Below, piece after piece: positions 1-6,677 of a stretch of 18,350 nt of DNA (position 1 is its first letter; each line of letters opens with the position of its first letter). Location of the stretch: the NCBI GenBank assembly GCA_026770585.1, contig MU646323.1, positions 608,476 to 626,825 on the forward strand, given 5' to 3'. A model generated the notes under the pieces. It was not told the DNA's origin. It did no database searches and saw nothing but the letters and a program-made list of their open reading frames with translations. This stretch comes from Baffinella frigidus. Lineage: Eukaryota; Cryptophyceae; Cryptomonadales; Baffinellaceae. Both the position numbers and the translations under genes were made by a program.

Positions 1-75
1 CTCTCCGGTGTCAACTTTATACGGAAAGTTGTGCGATGCGCAGGTTAGGCAACTGGCATACTGACGGGGGGGTCA

Positions 76-216
76 CCTAGCTCTGCCTCACTCGGGTTAA
101 CCGACTATTCTCAAGTTGACACGTTGGGTGGGCGGTACAAAACCGTCAACTTTGGCGCGGGAAAGAGCCCGGGCGGAGCGAGTTGGTGAGCGCAAATAGA
201 CTGAGACAGAGGTAGG
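76..216 (+). mobile_element. Family A element, most complete copy
   Basis: 141 bp from CCTAGCTCTGCCTCA to TGAGACAGAGGTAGG (13 of 15 TIR positions match). Contents: ACTCGGGTTAACCGACTATT, stem AAGTTGAC..GTCAACTT around GGTACAAAACC, GAGCCCGGGCG, TTGGTGAGC. Sequence 1-75 contains only GTCAACTTTATACGG, a possible further fragment. Confidence 0.8.
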
Positions 217-304
217 AGTCGGGCGCGTTAGATGCTGAATTTCAAATTGGTGAGCCCGCCCGGACGTTGCCGCGAAGCCCCCCCACTTGCCTCAGTCCGA
301 CGCG

Positions 305-446
305 CATGGCAGGGGACCAATGGCGTATGAAAACTGATGACGTGTAAAACCCCGCATGAACACAAATGGCGTATGGAAATGACTTGTGAAAGCCAATGAC
401 TTATGAAAATGACTTGTAAAAGCCAATGACTTATGAAAACTACTCA
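305..446 (+). repeat. AATGACTTATGAAA tandem motif before exon 1
   Basis: (A)ATG(G/A)C(G/T)TATGAAA or AATGACTTGTAAAAGCC recurs about eight times up to the exon 1 acceptor. The same motif appears in intron 17 (9968-10100). 217-304 holds another family A scrap (AAATTGGTGAGCCCGCCCGG). Confidence 0.75.
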
Positions 447-449
447 CAG

Positions 450-524
450 GGGCGGGCCGAGGAGGCCGTGGAGCGTGCCAAGAAGCTGGCAGCCAAGGCC
501 AAGGCCCTCGAGGACGAGGCTGAG
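450..524 (+). CDS. Exon 1, coiled coil
   Basis: Twenty-five codons in phase 0, beginning GRAEEAVERAKK and ending LEDEAE, a charged Ala-rich helix typical of coiled coils. Acceptor ACTCACAG|GG, donor GAG|GTCCTC. The frame is open upstream into the intron, so the left edge rests on the CAG and on where GC-rich coding composition begins. A damaged copy of its 3' half lies downstream at 673-714. Confidence 0.7.
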
Positions 525-535
525 GTCCTCCTCCT

Positions 536-661
536 CCAAAAGTTGACGGATTTTATGTCAACTTGTCAACTTGTGAACGTGTGTCAACTTTTGACACAAG
601 TTGTGTCAACTTGTGCGTGTCAACTTGTGAATAGTTGGCCAACCCGCGTGAGACAGAGATA
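536..661 (-). mobile_element. Reverse family A element in intron 1
   Basis: On the minus strand it runs CTATCTCTGTCTCACGCGGG, TTGGCCAACTATTCACAAGT, and on to CCGTCAACTTTTGG. The stem region has expanded into repeated GTGTCAACTTGTG units. It starts a few bases after the exon 1 donor. Confidence 0.75.
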
Positions 662-672
662 GTGCATGTCTG

Positions 673-714
673 AAGCTGGCGGCCAAGGCCAAGGCCCTCG
701 AGGACGAGGCTGAG
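673..714 (+). pseudogene. Truncated copy of exon 1 with dead donor
   Basis: Repeats the last 42 nt of exon 1 (AAGCTGGCGGCCAAGG...GAGGCTGAG) with one substitution. The similarity continues into the intron (CTCCTCCGCCAAAAGTTGACGG). The donor GAG|GT has become GAG|AT, so this copy cannot splice canonically. It sits inside intron 1, next to reverse-oriented family A elements. Confidence 0.8.
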
Positions 715-731
715 ATTCTCCTCCGCCAAAA

Positions 732-825
732 GTTGACGGATTTTTACCATGCCAAAAGTTGACGGACGTGTACCGCGCACCCAGCGTGTGTCAACTTGAG
801 AATAGCCGGCCAACCCGCGTCGGAA
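732..825 (-). mobile_element. Second reverse family A copy in intron 1
   Basis: AAAGTTGACGGACGTGTACC, GCGCACCCAGCG, TGTCAACTTGAGAATAGCCG: the same element, associated with the dead exon 1 copy. Better preserved in the stem than 536-661, and lacking the outer TIR. Confidence 0.75.
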
Positions 826-878
826 AAAGTTGCGGAGACCGAACTAACGATGTACTCTGGGTTGGGGGTGGGCAGCAG

Positions 879-938
879 GGGGCTGACAAGTGGGCTGCGC
901 TCGACCGCGCCCACGAGGAGCTTCACGAGGCTGAACAG
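879..938 (+). CDS. Exon 2, coiled coil
   Basis: Twenty codons in phase 0 with the helix ADKWAALDRAHEELHEAEQ; the acidic and hydrophobic spacing suits a coiled coil. Acceptor AGCAG|GG and donor CAG|GTTATT. An alternative acceptor three bases upstream (GGCAG|CAG) would add one Gln without a frame change. The link to exon 3 crosses a 1.1 kb repeat-rich intron and is the least certain junction of the chain. Confidence 0.6.
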
Positions 939-1108
939 GTTATTGCACTGCCAGGCCGGAGTTTTTGTATTAGTCGACTCAAGAGGCGAAAATAGATTTT
1001 CGAAGTACCCATTCTGGGTACCTTGTTTCTAAGTTGACAGATTTTGTGGGTGAATTGACTTTTACAAAATCTCCGGCCTAGCAGGTTATTGTTGAGGGGT
1101 TAGTTTCA

Positions 1109-1231
1109 GGGGTGACCGACTCTTCTCAAGTTGACACGCTGGGTTCGCGGTACGAACCCGTCAACTTTGGAGCGGGGATGAGCCCGGGCGCACCACATCG
1201 GTGAGCCCGAATAGACTGAGACAGAGCTGGG
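1109..1231 (+). mobile_element. Family A element in intron 2
   Basis: GACCGACTCTTCTCAAGTTG, GGTACGAACCCGTCAACTTT, GAGCCCGGGCG, AGACTGAGACAGAGCTGGG. The 5' TIR is missing. 1232-1388 has no recognisable feature. Confidence 0.75.
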
Positions 1232-1440
1232 ACCACGCCAGGTCACAAGTGGGAATTTGCCTAAAGTTAATTTTTAGATTTTCTTTTTTGGAAACACGCC
1301 AAAAGTCAGCAATTTCTAGCCCTTTGAGCCGTTGCCATGCGCAATAATGTTTCATTTGTACCAGGAATCACTTTTTAAAAAGGGAGCCTGCAGGAACCTC
1401 AAGCAGAATATTTTTTGCGCGTGCAGGAACCTCGAGCAGA

Positions 1441-1957
1441 ACACAGATGCCACCTCACTGCGAACGTTCGCCTAAAAATCGCAACTGTACACCTAACTGA
1501 AGAAATGTACAACTAACTGTGCATCTGTACAACTGACTGTACAACTGTACAACGAACTGTACTACTGTACACCTAAATTTATAACTGTACACCTGACGGT
1601 ACAACTGTACAACTAACTGTGCAACTCTACAACTAATCGTGCAACTCTACAACTCACCGTACAACTCTACAACTACCTGTACAACTCTCAAATACAACTA
1701 ACTGTACAACTGAAGTTCCCTTCGCGAACAGGCACAGATCGCGCTGCGAACAGAGAAAGAGACTTTCGACGCGGCATGTTTGTCACTACCTAAAACTCTA
1801 AAACTTCAGGGCAACGCAACAAGTTACCGTAAGTGGAGCCATTGTTCATGATTTCACTTCGGTGAGTGGCCGACAGATGCGAAAAACGCTCTGCAACTCT
1901 ACAACTAACCATACAACTGAAGACGGCCTTTCGCGAAGAGGCGCAGATCGCGACTGT
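1441..1957 (+). pseudogene. Degraded copies of exon 3 start
   Basis: 1731-1778 (CAG|GCACAGATCGCGCTGCG..GACGCGGCATG) is a clear copy of the first ~48 nt of exon 3. 1930-1957 (TTCGCGAAGAGGCGCAGATCG) is shorter. 1441-1466 (CACAGATGCC..CTGCGAAC) is a possible third. Confidence 0.7.
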
Positions 1958-2040
1958 GCAAATATACAACTCACGGTACAACTCTACAACTTACGGTACA
2001 ACTCTGCACTTGATAGTACAACTCTCATAACAGTACAACT
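1483..2040 (+). repeat. Irregular GTACAACT(C/G)TACAACTAACT repeats
   Basis: Runs of TGTACAACT, CTACAACT and AACTAACTGTAC at 1483-1712 and 1891-2040, period roughly 10 or 20 bp. TGTACA is self-complementary. The CTAAC pentamer resembles a branch point. No gene here. Confidence 0.85.
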
Positions 2041-2062
2041 GACGACGGCTCTTCGCGAACAG

Positions 2063-2171
2063 GCGCAGATCGCCCTGCGAACAGAGAAGGAGACCCTCGA
2101 CGCGGCTCTTCGCGAAGCGTCGTCTGCCATCGGGTCGCTTTACAAAGCCACCACTGGCGCAGATGCTTCCG
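2063..2171 (+). CDS. Exon 3, coiled coil and linker to PDZ 1
   Basis: Thirty-six codons plus one base. It starts [19 protein letters not shown] (helical) and ends in the linker [11 protein letters not shown]. Acceptor GCGAACAG|GC was chosen because two upstream partial copies share the same CAG|GC(A/G)CAGATCGC junction. The open frame continues upstream, so the exon could start earlier. The donor CCG|GTCCCT leads straight into a CT microsatellite. It ends in phase 1, which matches exon 4. Confidence 0.65.
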
Positions 2172-2175
2172 GTCC

Positions 2176-2225
<50 letters not shown>

Positions 2226-2428
2226 ATCTCCCTCTCCCTCTCCCTCTCCCTCTCCCTCTCCCTCTCTCTCCCCCTCTCCCTCTCCCTCTCCCTCTCCCTC
2301 TCCCTCCCCCTCTCCCTCTCCCTCTCCCTCTCCCTCTCCCTCCCCCTCTCCCTCTCCCTCTCCCTCTCCCTCTCTCTCCCCCTCTCCCTCTCCCTCTCCC
2401 TCTCCCTCTCCATCCCCCTCTCCCTCTA
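2172..2428 (+). repeat. CT and CCCTCT microsatellite after exon 3 donor
   Basis: TCTCTC then CCCTCTC-type hexamers, pyrimidine strand in sense orientation. All long frames here (Ser-Leu, Arg-Glu or Gly-Glu repeats on either strand) are artefacts. Confidence 0.95.
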
Positions 2429-2445
2429 TAAAAGGGACCCGTACA

Positions 2446-2563
2446 TCCCTCAACCCTCAACCCTAAACCCTAAACCCTAAACCTCAAACCCTAAACCCTA
2501 AACTCTAAACCCCAAACCCCAAACCCCAAACCCCAAACCCCAAACCCCAAACCCTAAACCTGT
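2446..2563 (+). repeat. Telomere-type tract in intron 3
   Basis: CCCTAAA and CCCCAAA units leading to the exon 4 acceptor. Confidence 0.9.
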
Positions 2564-2577
2564 AACCCCGAAAGCAG

Positions 2578-2651
2578 GCACAGCGACGGGGGGGGTCGGA
2601 ATCTCGCTGGGGAAGGAGGACGCCAAGGGCGCACAGGGCAAGAAAGTGCAG
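2578..2651 (+). CDS. Exon 4, start of PDZ domain 1
   Basis: Enters in phase 1 (completing a Gly codon) and leaves in phase 0. It encodes GTATGGVGISLGKEDAKG and ends GKKVQ. GVGISL matches the carboxylate-binding loop (x-Phi-G-Phi) of PDZ domains. Acceptor AAAGCAG|GC follows an interstitial telomeric tract; donor GTGCAG|GTTGTT. Confidence 0.75.
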
Positions 2652-2712
2652 GTTGTTCCCGTACACTATACCCCATACCCCACACCCCATACCCGAAAGT
2701 GAATTTGTGCAG

Positions 2713-2735
2713 GTGATTCGCGTGAAGGGGATGGA
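2713..2735 (+). pseudogene. Truncated copy of exon 5 start
   Basis: Copies the acceptor and first 23 nt of exon 5 (GTGCAG|GTGATTCGCGTGAAG...), then diverges at ATGGATC. It lies only 61 bp after exon 4. Sequence 2736-3096 has no recognisable coding content apart from a short TTC run at about 2791-2810. Confidence 0.8.
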
Positions 2736-3096
2736 TCAAAACAATTGCTAGATCAAGCACAAGTTACCACCATCCATAAGTGCAGATTGGTATTCTTCTT
2801 CTTCTTCTTCTGTATTACTCTCGAGTCTGGAGATGAGTGATCCAAACGCCCATCCTTAGACGAGCCCGCCTCGGAACAGGTTGTGAGCTTTCATCCAGAA
2901 TCACTGGTCAACGCATACTCCCGCACCTCTGAACGCACCTGCTTTCATCAGACGGCTGGTGTTAGAGCCGTGTGTAGAGAAGTTGGCTTCGGGAATAATG
3001 CAAAATTGGTAAGCGCTGACGGTGCTGGTATAAACACGTCCACCTTAACCAATTGTCCACTATGCACACCGCTCTAATTTGTACTTGACGGGACAG

Positions 3097-3177
3097 GTGA
3101 TTCGCGTGAAGGGGATGGAGGGGGGTGGGTCGGCTCTCGAGAGCGATAAGATCCACGTCGGAGATACCATCGTAGAG
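3097..3177 (+). CDS. Exon 5, PDZ domain 1 core
   Basis: Twenty-seven codons in phase 0, from VIRVKGMEGGGSALE to KIHVGDTIVE. The HVGDTIVE strand is the usual GDxIxxVDG signature of PDZ domains, completed by VDG at the start of exon 6. Acceptor GGACAG|GT. The donor AGAG|GTGGAC is identical to the first bases of the next exon, so the intron is bounded by an 8-bp direct repeat (AGGTGGAC). Confidence 0.85.
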
Positions 3178-3351
3178 GTGGACCCTCCCCTGTACCCTAC
3201 ACCCTATACCCCATACCCTAAACCCTATACCCTAAACCATAAACCCTATACCCCATACTCTGTACCCTATACCCTACACCATAAACCATAAACCATAAAA
3301 CACAAACCATCAACCATAAATCCAAAACCATAAACACTCAACCAACGATAG
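3178..3351 (+). repeat. Intron 5, CCCTATA/CCCTAAA-like
   Basis: 174 bp of telomere-like heptamers with TATA variants (CCCTATACCCCATACC) and ACCATAAA, closing with AACGATAG. Bounded by the AGGTGGAC direct repeat. Confidence 0.85.
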
Positions 3352-3438
3352 GTGGACGGGACTTCGGTGTCCGGGCGGGAGGTGAAGGACGTCCTGGCGC
3401 TGGTCCGCGGACCCGCTGGCTCCTCCGTCACCATCAAG
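3352..3438 (+). CDS. Exon 6, PDZ domain 1 helix and final strand
   Basis: Twenty-nine codons in phase 0: VDGTSVSGREVKDVLALV followed by RGPAGSSVTIK. It holds the PDZ alpha-B helix (REVKDVLALV) and the conserved turn RGPxGSxVxI. Acceptor GATAG|GT, donor AAG|GTACCA. A 15-nt echo of its 3' end with a GT donor lies at 3804-3818. Confidence 0.85.
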
Positions 3439-3528
3439 GTACCACGCAACAGCCTACGCCCGACCTGGATTCTCCTGCAGCACCCCGTGGTTCCCGCACG
3501 CGACCTCCCTGTAACAATCTCGTAGGCT

Positions 3529-3677
3529 AACGGCCTGAAAATGGGGTAGTTAGGCATACGGCATTGCCTAGGACCTCCCTACCGTAGGCCGAGGGGGCCT
3601 AGGACCAAAAATTCTCGGCCTACGGTAGGAGGTCCTAGGCAATGCCGTAGGCCTAACTACCCCATTTTCAGGCCGTT
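3529..3677. mobile_element. Near-palindromic hairpin element in intron 6
   Basis: Arms 3529-3593 and 3614-3677 are reverse complements over about 64 bp, with one substitution and one 1-bp indel, around a 20-bp spacer. It begins AACGGCCTGAAAATGG and ends CCATTTTCAGGCCGTT. The shape is that of a MITE or foldback element with no coding capacity. No obvious target-site duplication is visible. Confidence 0.75.
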
Positions 3678-3803
3678 GCCCTATTAAATCGCACGGGGGA
3701 CCGCGTCGGTTGGCTAGCTGGCTCCTCTGAGAAAAGAATATATTAAGGGGATCAAGAGGAAACTAAGGGAGATAAAGGAGATAAGGGAGACACAAGACCA
3801 TGA

Positions 3804-3818
3804 TCCGTCACCATCAAG
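3804..3818 (+). pseudogene. Echo of exon 6 3' end
   Basis: TCCGTCACCATCAAG followed by GT repeats the last 15 nt of exon 6 and its donor. About 70 bp further on, TAGTAACAATCG resembles TGTAACAATCTCG after the true exon. Intron 6 thus holds two diverged copies of one junction, with the hairpin 3529-3677 lodged between them. Confidence 0.65.
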
Positions 3819-3932
3819 GTCCTACCACCTCGGAACTGAACCAGCATCACTTTTAAAATATGTCTGCACGTGACTTCCCTTAGTAACAATCGTACGGGGG
3901 GATGAACGATCGCACGGGGAACCCCCCTGCAG

Positions 3933-4040
3933 GCGCGGCGTGCCAACGCAGTCTTCACGGTCGAGCTCGCGCGCGGCGGCGGCGACTCTGGGCCATCCCT
4001 CGGAGACCTTGCCCGGGAGGGTACTGCGGCTGTCGCAGAG
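3933..4040 (+). CDS. Exon 7, last PDZ 1 strand and linker
   Basis: Thirty-six codons in phase 0: ARRANAVFTVELARGGG then DSGPSLGDLAREG and TAAVAE. The segment VFTVELAR fits the closing beta strand of PDZ 1, followed by a Gly/Ser linker that returns to helix. Acceptor CCTGCAG|GC, donor GAG|GTGAAC, which runs directly into a CCCTAAA array. Confidence 0.8.
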
Positions 4041-4243
4041 GTGAACCCCTAAACCCTAAACCCTAAACCCAACCCTAAACCCTAAACCCTAAACCCTAAA
4101 CCCCAAACCCTAAACCCTGACCCCTAAACCCTACACCCTACACCTTACACCCTAAACCCTAAACCCTAAACTCCAAACCCTACACCCCAAACCCTAAACC
4201 CTAAACCCTAAACCCCAAACACCAAACCCTACACCCGCCCCAG
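4041..4243 (+). repeat. Intron 7, largely telomere-type repeat
   Basis: From donor GTGAACCCCTAAACCC to about 4235 the intron is CCCTAAA with variants (CCCTACA, CCCCAAA), ending CGCCCCAG. It is 203 bp long. The C-rich strand is the sense strand. Confidence 0.9.
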
Positions 4244-4315
4244 CTGCGATCAAGACTCGCTGCCGCGGAGCAGGGCGCGGGTGAGGGCGCCACGGCGGGT
4301 GCGGCGCGCGCCAAG
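4244..4315 (+). CDS. Exon 8, coiled coil
   Basis: Twenty-four codons in phase 0, LRSRLAAAEQGAGEGATAG then AARAK. An Ala/Gly-rich helix. Its start (CTGCGATCAAGA) resembles that of exon 12 (CTGCGATCAGAG), suggesting an older internal exon duplication. The acceptor is one of the few followed by C. Donor AAG|GTCAGG. Confidence 0.75.
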
Positions 4316-4326
4316 GTCAGGCCTCA

Positions 4327-4665
4327 CCTTGGCGAGATGAAGCCCAGTTGTGTTTTGATTCGAAGCCCAGTTGTGTGATTCGTCCTCTCTATGTTTCGTC
4401 CGCTCTCTGTGTCGTCTTGATTCGAAGCCCAGTCGTGTGTTTCGCCCTCTCTCTCTGTCGACCTCTCTCGTTTCTGTTTGGAGCTTCGCGCCAAGCTGCG
4501 ACGTCACCCGTGCCACCTTGATGTGATGCTGTTTGTAAAGCGAGAAGGGTGCGGGTGGAGGCTGTGCGTGCGAAGGTGCGACGTTACCCCGTGCCACATT
4601 TCTCTGTGGTATGCTTTTTGTAAAGTGAGAAGGGTGTTGGCGTGATGCGAAGCCCAGGTGTGTGT
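4327..4665. repeat. Dispersed 'CGAAGCCCAG' repeats in intron 8
   Basis: The motif GAAGCCCAG(T/G)(T/C)GTGTG recurs near 4336, 4361, 4424 and 4648, usually followed by TTCGTCCTCTCT-type pyrimidine runs. Degenerate echoes of the exon 8 end (CGCGCCAAG at 4487, GTGCGAAG|GTGCG at about 4568) lie between them. No open gene is seen here. Confidence 0.6.
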
Positions 4666-4920
4666 TTCGTTCTCTCTCGTTTCTTTTGGGGGCTTTTGGA
4701 AGCCCGCCTTAAGGCGCACCGCGGGGGTGGGGTATGGCGGGGCCGAGGCCTGGGCGGGCGATGGTGAGACGTTACCTGTGCCACCTTTATGTGATGCTGT
4801 CTGTAAAGTGAGAAGGGTGGGGAAGGATGCGGGGGACGGCGGGCGCGGCGCGGGCAGAGATGCAACATTCCCCGTGCCACCTTCCTTTACGGTATATGCT
4901 CTTTGTAAAGTGATGGAAGT
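4496..4920. repeat. Four diverged copies of a ~60-bp unit in intron 8
   Basis: Copies at about 4496-4551, 4576-4635, 4764-4819 and 4857-4920 share CGACGTTACCCCGTGCCAC and TTTGTAAAGTGAGAAGGGTG. Between copies 3 and 4 a GC-rich stretch (4829-4856) resembles the exon 8 3' end. The TTTGTAAAGTG motif returns in intron 22 (15564-15755), so the unit is dispersed. Confidence 0.7.
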
Positions 4921-4945
4921 GTTTCCCCGGTGGTGTGTCTGACAG

Positions 4946-4990
4946 GAGGCGGAGCACGCGCGGAGCGAGGCGATCGCGCTGGCGGCTTTG
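4946..4990 (+). CDS. Exon 9, coiled coil
   Basis: Fifteen codons in phase 0, EAEHARSEAIALAAL. Acceptor CTGACAG|GA; donor TTTG|GTAAAC, which is already part of the following CCCTAAA array (GTAAACCCTAAACC). Short, but the GC-rich reading frame and both splice signals are clear. Confidence 0.75.
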
Positions 4991-5255
4991 GTAAACCCTA
5001 AACCCTAAGCCCTGAACCCCAAACCCTAAGCCCTAAACCCTAAACCCTACAACCCTAAAACCCTAAACCCTAAAACCCTAAATCCTAAACCCAGAACCCT
5101 AAAGTCTAAACCCTAAAACCGAAACCATAAACCCTAAACACTAAACCCTAAACCCTAAAACATAAACCCTAAACCACGAACCATAAATCCTAAACCCTAA
5201 ACCCTAAAACCCTAAACCTTAAACCCTAAACCCTAAACTCTAAACCCTAAACCAG
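4991..5255 (+). repeat. Intron 9, telomere-repeat intron
   Basis: 265 bp from GTAAACCCTAAACC to TAAACCAG consisting only of CCCTAAA and one- or two-base variants. Both splice signals are small edits of the repeat (AAACCAG at the 3' end). Confidence 0.9.
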
Positions 5256-5313
5256 GCGGAGGCAGACGGCGCGAAACACCGCGCGGAAGCCGCTGTGCTC
5301 CTTGCCGAATCTG
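5256..5313 (+). CDS. Exon 10, coiled coil
   Basis: Nineteen codons plus one base, AEADGAKHRAEAAVLLAES. Acceptor AAACCAG|GC, donor CTG|GTTTCT. Leaves in phase 1, matched by exon 11. Confidence 0.75.
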
Positions 5314-5546
5314 GTTTCTCTAAACCCCAAACCCTAAACCTTAAACCCTAAACCCTAAACCCTAAACCCTAAACCCTAAACCCTAAACCCTAAACCTTAA
5401 AATCTCAAACCCTAATTCAGCCGCGGCGGCGGTTTCTCTAAACACCAAACCCTAAACCCTAAACCCTAAACCCTAAACCTTGAAACCGTGAACCCTTAAT
5501 CCTAAACCCTAAATCGTAAACCTTAAAACCGTAAACCCTAAATCAG
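5314..5546 (+). repeat. Intron 10, telomere-repeat intron with internal junction copy
   Basis: CCCTAAA array interrupted at 5416-5438 by CAG|CCGCGGCGGCG|GTTTCTCTAAAC. That island combines the acceptor and first 11 nt of exon 11 with the donor of exon 10. The intron therefore looks like two tandem introns around an 11-nt island, followed by the true acceptor AATCAG. Confidence 0.85.
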
Positions 5547-5583
5547 CCGCGGCGGCGGAGGGACTGCGCGCCGCGGAGGAGCG
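5547..5583 (+). CDS. Exon 11, small coiled-coil exon
   Basis: 37 nt entering in phase 1 and leaving in phase 2; with one base from exon 10 it reads AAAAEGLRAAEE plus two bases of an Arg codon. Acceptor AATCAG|CC, donor GCG|GTGAAC. The phases fit only exon 10 before it and exon 12 after it. Confidence 0.7.
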
Positions 5584-5817
5584 GTGAACTCTAAACCCTC
5601 GACTCTGAACCCTAAACCCTGAACCCTAAACCCTAAACCCTAAACCCTGAACTCTAAACCCTAAACCCTAAACCCTAAACCCTAAACCCCAAACCCCAAA
5701 CCCTGAACCCTAAACCCCAAACCCTAAACCCTAAACCCTTAACCGTAAATCCTAAACCCCAAACCCCAAAATCCTGAACCCTAAAGCCTAACTCCTAAAC
5801 CCGAAAACCTGCACTAG
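5584..5817 (+). repeat. Intron 11, telomere-repeat intron
   Basis: 234 bp of CCCTAAA and variants (CTCTAAA, CCCTGAA, CCCCAAA) from GTGAACTCTAAACC to GCACTAG. Confidence 0.9.
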
Positions 5818-5866
5818 GCTGCGATCAGAGACCGACAAGCTCCGGGGGGAGGTTGCGCGCGCGGAG
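5818..5866 (+). CDS. Exon 12, coiled coil
   Basis: One base completes the Arg codon, then sixteen codons LRSETDKLRGEVARAE. Acceptor CACTAG|G. The donor GAG|GTGGAG repeats the first bases of exon 13, so the intron has an 8-bp direct repeat AGGTGGAG at its ends. Reading through the donor meets TGA three codons later, which supports splicing here. Confidence 0.75.
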
Positions 5867-6134
5867 GTGGAGTCCTGAACCGTAAACTCTACCGACTAAA
5901 CCCGAAACCCAAAACCCGAAACCCTAACGACTAAACCCTAAATCCTCAACCCTGAACCATAAAGCCTAAACCCTACACCCTACACCCTAAACCCTAAACC
6001 ATACACCAGAAACCCAAAACCCGAAACCCGAAACCCGGAATCCTGAACCCGACACCCGACACCCGAAACCCTAAACCCGTCACCCGAAACCCGAAACCCT
6101 CAACCCGAAACCTGAAACCCTCAACCTGGTCCAG
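5867..6134 (+). repeat. Intron 12, degenerate telomere-like repeat
   Basis: Mixed CCCTAAA, CCCGAAA and CCCGACA heptamers with irregular phase, ending CCTGGTCCAG. More diverged than introns 9-11. Confidence 0.85.
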
Positions 6135-6182
6135 GTGGAGGGGGGGCGGGCGCGGGAGGAGGCAGGGGTGCTTCGGGGGAGG
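6135..6182 (+). CDS. Exon 13, coiled coil
   Basis: Sixteen codons in phase 0, VEGGRAREEAGVLRGR. Acceptor GTCCAG|GT, donor AGG|GTGACA. The end was set so that the frame continues into exon 14. Confidence 0.75.
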
Positions 6183-6396
6183 GTGACACCCCAACCCCCA
6201 AACCTCAAACCCTAAACCCTAAACCCTAAACCCTAAACCCTATACCCCTAAACCCTAAACCCTAAACCCTAACCCATAAACCCTAAACCCTAACCCCTTA
6301 TGCCCAAACCCTCAACCCTAAACCCTAAACCCTAAACCCTAAACCCTAAACCCTAAACCCTAAACCCTAAACCCTAAACCCTAAACTCTAAACCAG
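6183..6396 (+). repeat. Intron 13, telomere-repeat intron
   Basis: 214 bp of CCCTAAA, including a run of about a dozen near-perfect units at 6312-6385, ending CTAAACCAG. Confidence 0.9.
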
Positions 6397-6435
6397 GTGG
6401 AAGCCGCTGAGGGGGAGAGGGCGGCCGCACAGAAG
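6397..6435 (+). CDS. Exon 14, coiled coil
   Basis: Thirteen codons in phase 0, VEAAEGERAAAQK. Acceptor AAACCAG|GT. The donor AAG|GT is the left copy of the AAGGT duplication made by the element at 6438-6617. A frame-shifted copy of the exon is at 6678-6716. Confidence 0.75.
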
Positions 6436-6437
6436 GT

Positions 6438-6617
6438 CTATCTCTGCCTGAATTTTATTATGGCGTGTTCTCAAAAGAATTGAGCTCAATTCTTTGAGCT
6501 CAATTCAGAGCTTCTATTCTGGCGCGTCCTTCAAAGAATTGAAGAGCCCACACCCAGTACAAAAGGGCGAATAGAAAGCCTTTAGGACGAGCCAGAATGA
6601 AACTCAGGCAGAGCTAG
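6438..6617. mobile_element. TIR element inserted at the exon 14 donor, AAGGT duplication
   Basis: 180 bp bounded by CTATCTCTGCCTGA and TCAGGCAGAGCTAG (terminal inverted repeats with one mismatch). Direct repeats AAGGT lie at 6433-6437 and 6618-6622. Removing the element plus one AAGGT gives CAGAAG|GTGGGTCTCTAG, which resembles the donor of the exon 14 copy (CAGAAG|GTCCGTAG). The interior has AAGAATTGAGCTCAATTC palindromes and no coding. Its ends resemble those of family A. Confidence 0.85.
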
Positions 6618-6677
6618 AAGGTGGGTCTCTAGAAACGCACGTGTTTTTTATTAGGGGTGAAAGGAATGAGGGGGAGG

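Noticed and set aside
1389-1437. GTGCAGGAACCTC(A/G)AGCAGAA, twice, as a small exon
   Set aside because: An acceptor-like CAG is present, but no GT donor follows in a usable frame and composition is not coding-like.
1991-2460. Long open frames of Arg-Glu, Gly-Glu or Ser-Leu repeats on both strands
   Set aside because: They are translations of a CT/CCCTCT microsatellite, open in all frames; no start context or domain.
3267-3557. 96-codon minus-strand open frame
   Set aside because: Antisense of the PDZ exon 6 and the flanking telomere-like tract.
4250-4880. Overlapping 70-115 codon minus-strand frames
   Set aside because: They follow the four repeat copies of intron 8 and are repetitive low-complexity peptides.
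4041-6396. A chromosome end or subtelomere
   Set aside because: The arrays are short, degenerate and separated by in-frame exons that continue for 12 kb on the far side, so they are interstitial.
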